A stretch of DNA of 64,000 nt from an uncultured Bacteroidota bacterium (GTDB lineage Bacteria; Bacteroidota; Bacteroidia; Chitinophagales; Chitinophagaceae). The notes under the pieces are model-generated. The model ran no database searches, had not been told where the DNA came from, and saw nothing but the letters and a program-made list of their open reading frames with translations. The DNA lies in the NCBI GenBank assembly GCA_937928385.1, contig CALEZD010000108.1, forward strand, positions 65,736 to 129,735, written 5' to 3'. Position 1 is the first letter of the stretch. Each line of letters begins with the position of its first letter. A program made the translations under genes and the position numbers. Positions 60,214 through 64,000 of this stretch are shown piece after piece.

Positions 60214-60358
60214 TTACAGTTTGACCAGCCTGAACGCCTTCTTCACATTGTTACTTTCCACGGTAGCAATATAAAGACCCGGCTGCCAGCCTGAAGTATA
60301 TAAGTCTATTTTCCCCAGTAAGCCCGTCATAGTTTCGTCATAGACAAAACGGGCTGCT
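60214..60358 (-). pseudogene. Relic of a T9SS type A C-terminal sorting domain
   Basis: On the minus strand an open frame with no proper start reads RFVYDETMTGLLGKIDLYTS then GWQPGLYIATVESNNVKKAF and RLVKL followed by a stop. This is the last 45 or so residues of a Por/T9SS type A sorting domain (compare the usual GxY..TVxxxxxxxxxKLVKL end). The rest of the protein is gone, and a TGA in the frame marks its left limit. It overlaps the rplQ terminator. Confidence 0.8.
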
Positions 60359-60378
60359 CAATGAGCAGCCCGTTTGTT
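60347..60378 (-). terminator. Intrinsic terminator of rplQ
   Basis: Stem AAACGGGCTGCTC / GAGCAGCCCGTTT with loop AAT, flanked by A/T runs, 20 bases after the rplQ stop. It can act in both directions. Confidence 0.9.
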
Positions 60379-60397
60379 ATTTCAAGCAAAGAGCAGA

Positions 60398-60967
60398 TTA
60401 TGCTTCTTTGTTTTCTTCGTTGTTTTCTTCCTGTGCGGGAGCTTCTTCCGTTACCGGTGTTTCTTCTACAGCAGCTTCAGCTTTTACTTCTTCCACTTTC
60501 TCTTCAGCTACAGGTGCTGCAGTTGTAGGAGCAGCTTTCTTAGCAGCACCACCACGACGGCTACGGCGTGTTTTCTTAGCAGCATCTTCACCCGGCTTTT
60601 TGTACAGTTCGTTGAAGTCAACCAGCTCAATCATAGCCATATCAGCAGCATCGCCCATACGGCGTGGCAGCTTGATGATACGTGTATAACCACCGGGGCG
60701 GTTAGCTACCTTGTCGCCGATAACGCCAAACAATTCTTTGATGGCTTCTTTATCCTGCAGGTGGCTGAACGCTACGCGGCGATTGTGCATAGTATCGTTC
60801 TTAGAACGTGTAATGATAGGCTCTGCATATACGCGCAAAGCTTTTGCTTTAGCCAGTGTAGTAGTGATACGCTTGTGCTCTATCAGCTGGCTGGTAAGGT
60901 TTTGTAATAATGCCTTACGATGTGCCGTTTTACGGCCGAGGTTGTTCACTTTATCTCCGTGACGCAT
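60398..60967 (-). CDS. rplQ: 50S ribosomal protein L17 with long C-terminal extension
   Basis: A 189-residue bL17. The N-terminal 110 or so residues are the normal L17 domain (NNLGRKTAHRKALLQNLTSQLI, TRSKNDTMHNRRVAF). The rest is a basic stretch (KKTRRSRRGGAAKKA) and a long acidic tail (EEKVEEVKAEAAVEE, EENNEENKEA), a Bacteroidota feature. It is the last gene of the alpha operon. Confidence 0.95.
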   Translation of the reverse strand: MRHGDKVNNLGRKTAHRKALLQNLTSQLIEHKRITTTLAKAKALRVYAEPIITRSKNDTMHNRRVAFSHLQDKEAIKELFGVIGDKVANRPGGYTRIIKLPRRMGDAADMAMIELVDFNELYKKPGEDAAKKTRRSRRGGAAKKAAPTTAAPVAEEKVEEVKAEAAVEETPVTEEAPAQEENNEENKEA

Positions 60968-61035
60968 GACTGTTGTTTTTTAGTTTCCCCCGCACCGTGT
61001 CAAGGAAATGCGGAGTACATTGTTATTAAAATAAA

Positions 61036-61063
61036 GAGAAGTAAGCTTTGAAGCTTACTTCTC
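61036..61063 (-). terminator. Hairpin between rpoA and rplQ
   Basis: Stem GAGAAGTAAGCTT / AAGCTTACTTCTC with a two-base loop (effectively 12 pairs), followed on the minus strand by TTTATTTTAATAAC. It has the form of an intrinsic terminator inside a ribosomal operon and could give partial termination before rplQ. Confidence 0.6.
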
Positions 61064-61075
61064 AAAAGTAATTAC

Positions 61076-62074
61076 TTAGTTGTCGCTGTTGCGAACGTAT
61101 TTGCTGATGTCCATACCGAAGTGCAGACCGCGCTCACCCAGTACCTGCTCAATTTCAGACAGTGATTTCTGGCCGAAGTTGCGGAACTTCATCAGTTCTT
61201 CTTGTGTGTATTGTACCAGTTCGCTCAGTGAGTTGATTTTGGCTGCTTTCAGGCAGTTGAACGCACGTACAGAAAGTTCGAGGTCTTCCAGCGGTGTATT
61301 CAGTGTCTTACGCACCTGCAGTGTCTCTTCGTCTACTACGGCTTCTTTCTCTTCGCGTTTTGTATCCAGGCTGATGTTCTCATCAGTGATGATCATCAGG
61401 TGCTGAATGAGTATGCGCGATGCTTCTTTTACAGCCTCTTCAGGATGAATAGTACCATCGGTAGCTATTTCCATTATCAGCTTTTCGAAGTCTGTACGCT
61501 GCTCAACACGGGTATTTTCAATCGTGTATTTTACATTCTTGATTGGCGTGTAGATAGAGTCGATGGCGATAACACCCAGGGGCGCTTCTTCCATGCGGTT
61601 CTCTTCTGCAGGCACGTAACCACGGCCTTTGCCTATGTATATTTCTATCTGGAAGTTGGTAGAAGGCTCCATATTGCAGATAATCAGCTCGGGGTTCATC
61701 ACCTCGAAGTTAGGCAGTGCATCGCCTATCATACCGGCAGTGAAAGACTCCTGGCCTTTGATGTTCAGCTCTACCCTGTCGGTAGCTACATCATCTTCTA
61801 CAGATTTTTTCAGCCTTACCTGTTTCAGGTTCAGGATGATTTCGGTTACGTCTTCGAGCACACCTTTGATAGTTGCAAACTCGTGGTCGGCACCGGCTAT
61901 CTTAATAGCAGTGATTGCATAACCTTCCAGCGAAGAAAGCAGTACGCGGCGCAACGCATTACCAATGGTAACACCGTAACCCGGCTCAAGCGGGCGGAAT
62001 TCAAACTGGGCTTCGAAATCAGTTGCTTTCTGAAGAACAATTTTATCCGGTTTCTGGAAATTCAATATGGCCAT
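61076..62074 (-). CDS. rpoA: RNA polymerase alpha subunit
   Basis: A 332-residue alpha subunit. The N-terminal domain has FRPLEPGYGVTIGNALRRVLLSSLEGYAITAIKI in pieces and VHPEEAVKEASRILI-like TIHPEEAVKEASRILIQHL. The C-terminal domain (ELSVRAFNCLKAAKINSLSELV, FRNFGQKSLSEIEQVL) contacts upstream promoter DNA and regulators. All conserved features intact. Confidence 0.97.
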   Translation of the reverse strand: MAILNFQKPDKIVLQKATDFEAQFEFRPLEPGYGVTIGNALRRVLLSSLEGYAITAIKIAGADHEFATIKGVLEDVTEIILNLKQVRLKKSVEDDVATDRVELNIKGQESFTAGMIGDALPNFEVMNPELIICNMEPSTNFQIEIYIGKGRGYVPAEENRMEEAPLGVIAIDSIYTPIKNVKYTIENTRVEQRTDFEKLIMEIATDGTIHPEEAVKEASRILIQHLMIITDENISLDTKREEKEAVVDEETLQVRKTLNTPLEDLELSVRAFNCLKAAKINSLSELVQYTQEELMKFRNFGQKSLSEIEQVLGERGLHFGMDISKYVRNSDN

Positions 62075-62100
62075 ATTGATATTTTATTATTTTACTTTTT

Positions 62101-62160
62101 ATAAAAAAACAGGCGAGCCTGTATATAATTTCAGCCCATGAACGAGCATGGGCTTCATTA
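62101..62160 (-). other. Two hairpins between rpsD and rpoA
   Basis: The 86-base gap holds ACAGGC-GA-GCCTGT and GCCCATG-AACGAG-CATGGGC. Only a weak T-run follows the first on the minus strand. They may regulate translation or RNA processing within the operon. Confidence 0.45.
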
Positions 62161-62766
62161 TTATTTAGAATACAATTCAACTATCAGTTGTTCCTTGATG
62201 TTCTCAGGTACGCTGTCACGCTCGGGGTGTGCCAGGTAAGTACCTTTCATATCTTTCTCGTTGAACTCCACCCAATTGATTTTAGGGTTTTTGCTGCCCA
62301 ACATGCTCATCAGGTCTGTGTTTACTTTGCTCTTAGGCTTTATCTCTATTACATCACCTGGTTTCAGGCGGTAAGACGGTATATTAACTATATGGCCGTT
62401 TACCATTACGTGCTTGTGAGATACCAGCTGGCGTGCAGCAGGGCGCGTAGGCGCTATACCCATGCGGTACACTGTATTGTCCAGGCGGGCTTCCAGCAAT
62501 TTTATCAGGTTTTCGCCGGTAGCGCCTTTCAGGCGGTTAGCTTCTACATAAGTGTTGCGGAATTGTTTTTCCAGCACACCATAAGTGTATTTGGCCTTTT
62601 GTTTCTCTTTCAGCTGTATGGCATACTCACTCGTAGATTTACGCTTGCGCGAGTTACCATGTTGCCCCGGGGGGAAGCTGTTTTTGTCCAGGTTTTTACC
62701 TGAACCCAAGATTGGTTCGCCGAAGATGCGGCAGATTCTGTTTTTTGGTCCTGTGTAACGTGCCAT
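62161..62766 (-). CDS. rpsD: 30S ribosomal protein S4
   Basis: A 201-residue S4: MARYTGPKNRICRIFGEPIL, GQHGNSRKRKSTSEYAIQLKEKQKAKYTYG in pieces, and the S4 RNA-binding domain (RLDNTVYRMGIAPTRPAARQ, LVSHKHVMVNGHIVNIPSYR). Early zinc-binding cysteines are absent, as in most Bacteroidota. Confidence 0.97.
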   Translation of the reverse strand: MARYTGPKNRICRIFGEPILGSGKNLDKNSFPPGQHGNSRKRKSTSEYAIQLKEKQKAKYTYGVLEKQFRNTYVEANRLKGATGENLIKLLEARLDNTVYRMGIAPTRPAARQLVSHKHVMVNGHIVNIPSYRLKPGDVIEIKPKSKVNTDLMSMLGSKNPKINWVEFNEKDMKGTYLAHPERDSVPENIKEQLIVELYSK

Positions 62767-62858
62767 TACGATTTTTGTTGTTTTACCGTTGCGTCTCTTT
62801 TAAAAATCGTAAAATCCGATCCGCAGCGGTTAGTTATAAAAATTGATTATTGTTATTA

Positions 62859-63272
62859 TTATACGCGGCGCTTTTTAGGCGGGCGGCAGCCATTGTGCGG
62901 CAGTGGAGTAACGTCTTTGATAGACAGTACTTCTATACCTGAATTGGCTATAGAACGGATAGCGCCTTCTCGGCCCGAACCCGGTCCTTTTACTATTACG
63001 TCAGCTTTTTTCAAACCGGCATCCACTGCTACTTTAGCGCAATCCTGTGCAGCCATCTGTGCTGCGTAAGGAGTGTTCTTTTTAGAACCACGGAAACCCA
63101 TTTTACCTGCAGAAGACCATGATATTACCTGGCCGCTCTTGTTGGTAATGCTGATTATGATGTTGTTGAAAGTAGCGCTGATATGCACATCGCCGTGCGT
63201 ATCAACTTTTACTATGCGCTTTTTAGCTGCTGCTTTAGCGCCACCCTTCTGGGATGATTGTGCTTTTGCCAT
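62859..63272 (-). CDS. rpsK: 30S ribosomal protein S11
   Basis: A 137-residue S11: GDVHISATFNNIIISITNKS, WSSAGKMGFRGSKKNTPYAA, VKGPGSGREGAIRSIANSGI and the C-terminal DVTPLPHNGCRPPKKRRV are intact. A short basic N-terminal extension (QSSQKGGAKAAAKKRIVK) is normal for the group. Confidence 0.97.
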   Translation of the reverse strand: MAKAQSSQKGGAKAAAKKRIVKVDTHGDVHISATFNNIIISITNKSGQVISWSSAGKMGFRGSKKNTPYAAQMAAQDCAKVAVDAGLKKADVIVKGPGSGREGAIRSIANSGIEVLSIKDVTPLPHNGCRPPKKRRV

Positions 63273-63377
63273 TTTACTTTTAATATAAGGTAATCTTGTA
63301 CAACAAAAACCGGTATTACCCGGCTTTCCGCCACTCCTCCCCGATGCACCTGAACGGATCCGGCAGTGGTGGAAATA

Positions 63378-63758
63378 TTATTTTTTCGGTGCTTTCTTTT
63401 TACCTGCAACGGTTTTACGCTTCCCTTTACGGGTACGGCTGTTAGTACGGGTACGCTGTCCACGCAGAGGCAAGCCCTTACGATGGCGCAGGCCACGGTA
63501 ACACGCAATATCCATCAGGCGCTTGATGTTCATCTGAACTTCAGAACGCAACTGGCCTTCTACTTTAAACTCACCCGTAATGATGTTACGGATGGCAGTC
63601 TGCTCGTCGTCATTCCACTCAGCAGCTTTTTTATCGTAGTCTATCTCAGCTTTATCCAGTATATACTGGGCTGTGCTACGGCCAATACCGTAGATGTAAG
63701 TGAGCGCTATCTCACCACGTTTATTTTTCGGAAGGTCAATACCAGCTATACGAGCCAT
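63378..63758 (-). CDS. rpsM: 30S ribosomal protein S13
   Basis: A 126-residue S13: MARIAGIDLPKNKRGEIALTYIYGIGRSTA in pieces, RSEVQMNIKRLMDIACYRGL, and the conserved LPLRGQRTRTNSRTRKGKRK end with an extra KAPKK. It is upstream of rpsK in the usual order. Confidence 0.97.
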   Translation of the reverse strand: MARIAGIDLPKNKRGEIALTYIYGIGRSTAQYILDKAEIDYDKKAAEWNDDEQTAIRNIITGEFKVEGQLRSEVQMNIKRLMDIACYRGLRHRKGLPLRGQRTRTNSRTRKGKRKTVAGKKKAPKK

Positions 63759-63801
63759 GCATGTATTTTATTGTATTTTAAAATCTGATTTTCTACAGCA
63801 A

Positions 63802-63918
63802 TTAACCCTGGCGTTGTTTAAAACGAGGGTTCTTTTTGTTGATTATATATAATCTGCCTTTACGACGCACAATCTTGCAATCTGCACTACGCTTTTTTAT
63901 TGAAGCTCTAACCTTCAT
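63802..63918 (-). CDS. rpmJ: 50S ribosomal protein L36
   Basis: A 38-residue bL36: MKVRASIKKRSADCKIVRRK then GRLYIINKKNPRFKQRQG. It is of the C-minus type, with only one of the four zinc-binding cysteines (C14), as in most Bacteroidota. It lies between infA and rpsM, the normal order. Confidence 0.94.
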   Translation of the reverse strand: MKVRASIKKRSADCKIVRRKGRLYIINKKNPRFKQRQG

Positions 63919-63948
63919 GATCCTGGTTATTTTATTATATTATATAAA

Positions 63949-64000
63949 TTATTTATAACGATAAATAATGCGGCCGCGACTTAAATCATAAGGACTCATT
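63949..64000 (-). CDS. infA: Translation initiation factor IF-1, C-terminal end (partial)
   Basis: The last 16 residues, MSPYDLSRGRIIYRYK followed by TAA, are the conserved C-terminus of IF-1. The start lies beyond the window edge. The place just upstream of rpmJ confirms the call. Confidence 0.9.
   Translation of the reverse strand, partial: MSPYDLSRGRIIYRYK

Overview
The window is chromosomal DNA from a member of the Bacteroidota, most likely of the Chitinophagaceae or a close relative. The signs are many -7 boxes of the form TAnnTTTG just upstream of starts, a lack of clear Shine-Dalgarno spacing, a type IX secretion (T9SS) type B cargo with a gliding-motility C-terminal domain plus the relic of a type A sorting domain, abundant small lipoproteins with an SCxx/ACxx lipobox, and protein families typical of the phylum (DUF6629, DUF6438, DUF7009, DUF922, DUF2520). 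No rRNA, CRISPR array, integrase, transposase or recognisable phage structural gene was seen.

Region 1 (1-14.3 kb) is a series of functional blocks: a DUF3987 ATPase-like gene; an Mla-type lipid transport operon (mlaE-mlaF-mlaD) ending in a cardiolipin-synthase-like phospholipase D; a soluble NAD-linked molybdenum/tungsten formate dehydrogenase locus (fdhD, a DUF7009 gene, a small lipoprotein, a NuoE-NuoF fusion and the catalytic subunit); a haem protein with a DUF3365 domain; a DUF6629 membrane protein; and a RelE/ParE-type toxin-antitoxin pair. Six copies of a palindromic repeat built from TGTAGCG(C) and its inverse lie in the gaps between these blocks, and I found none further right. This is the most striking non-coding pattern in the window.

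Region 2 (14.8-46.5 kb) is mostly core genome: der, rimO, dprA, an acyl-CoA reductase, a large T9SS cargo, a glycosyltransferase/PAP2/LptG-like envelope operon, a BI-1 family protein, lepA, ispF, rplY (Ctc type), prs, purC, hutU, fumC, a di-haem peroxidase and an SLC13 transporter. Several secreted or lipid-anchored proteins of unknown function are scattered between them.

Region 3 (46.5-52.4 kb) is an AT-rich accessory patch. It holds a Crp/Fnr regulator, a frameshifted GyrI-like gene, a DUF1801 gene, two small multi-TM proteins, two separate direct-duplication structures (one a decayed crp/downstream-gene duplication, the other a long dispersed repeat that carries its own promoter-like box), and a tandemly duplicated tRNA-Met of which the promoter-distal copy has decayed.

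Region 4 (52.4-60.4 kb) has housekeeping genes: thioesterases, a FAH-family hydrolase, a bestrophin, ung, plsC, a DUF2520 protein, a [2Fe-2S] ferredoxin, an IscX-like protein and a KdsC-like phosphatase. It ends with a T9SS domain relic. Region 5 (60.4-64 kb, minus strand) is the alpha-operon end of the ribosomal protein cluster: infA (partial), rpmJ, rpsM, rpsK, rpsD, rpoA, rplQ.

All calls come from reading the sequence and recalled family knowledge; no database search was possible.
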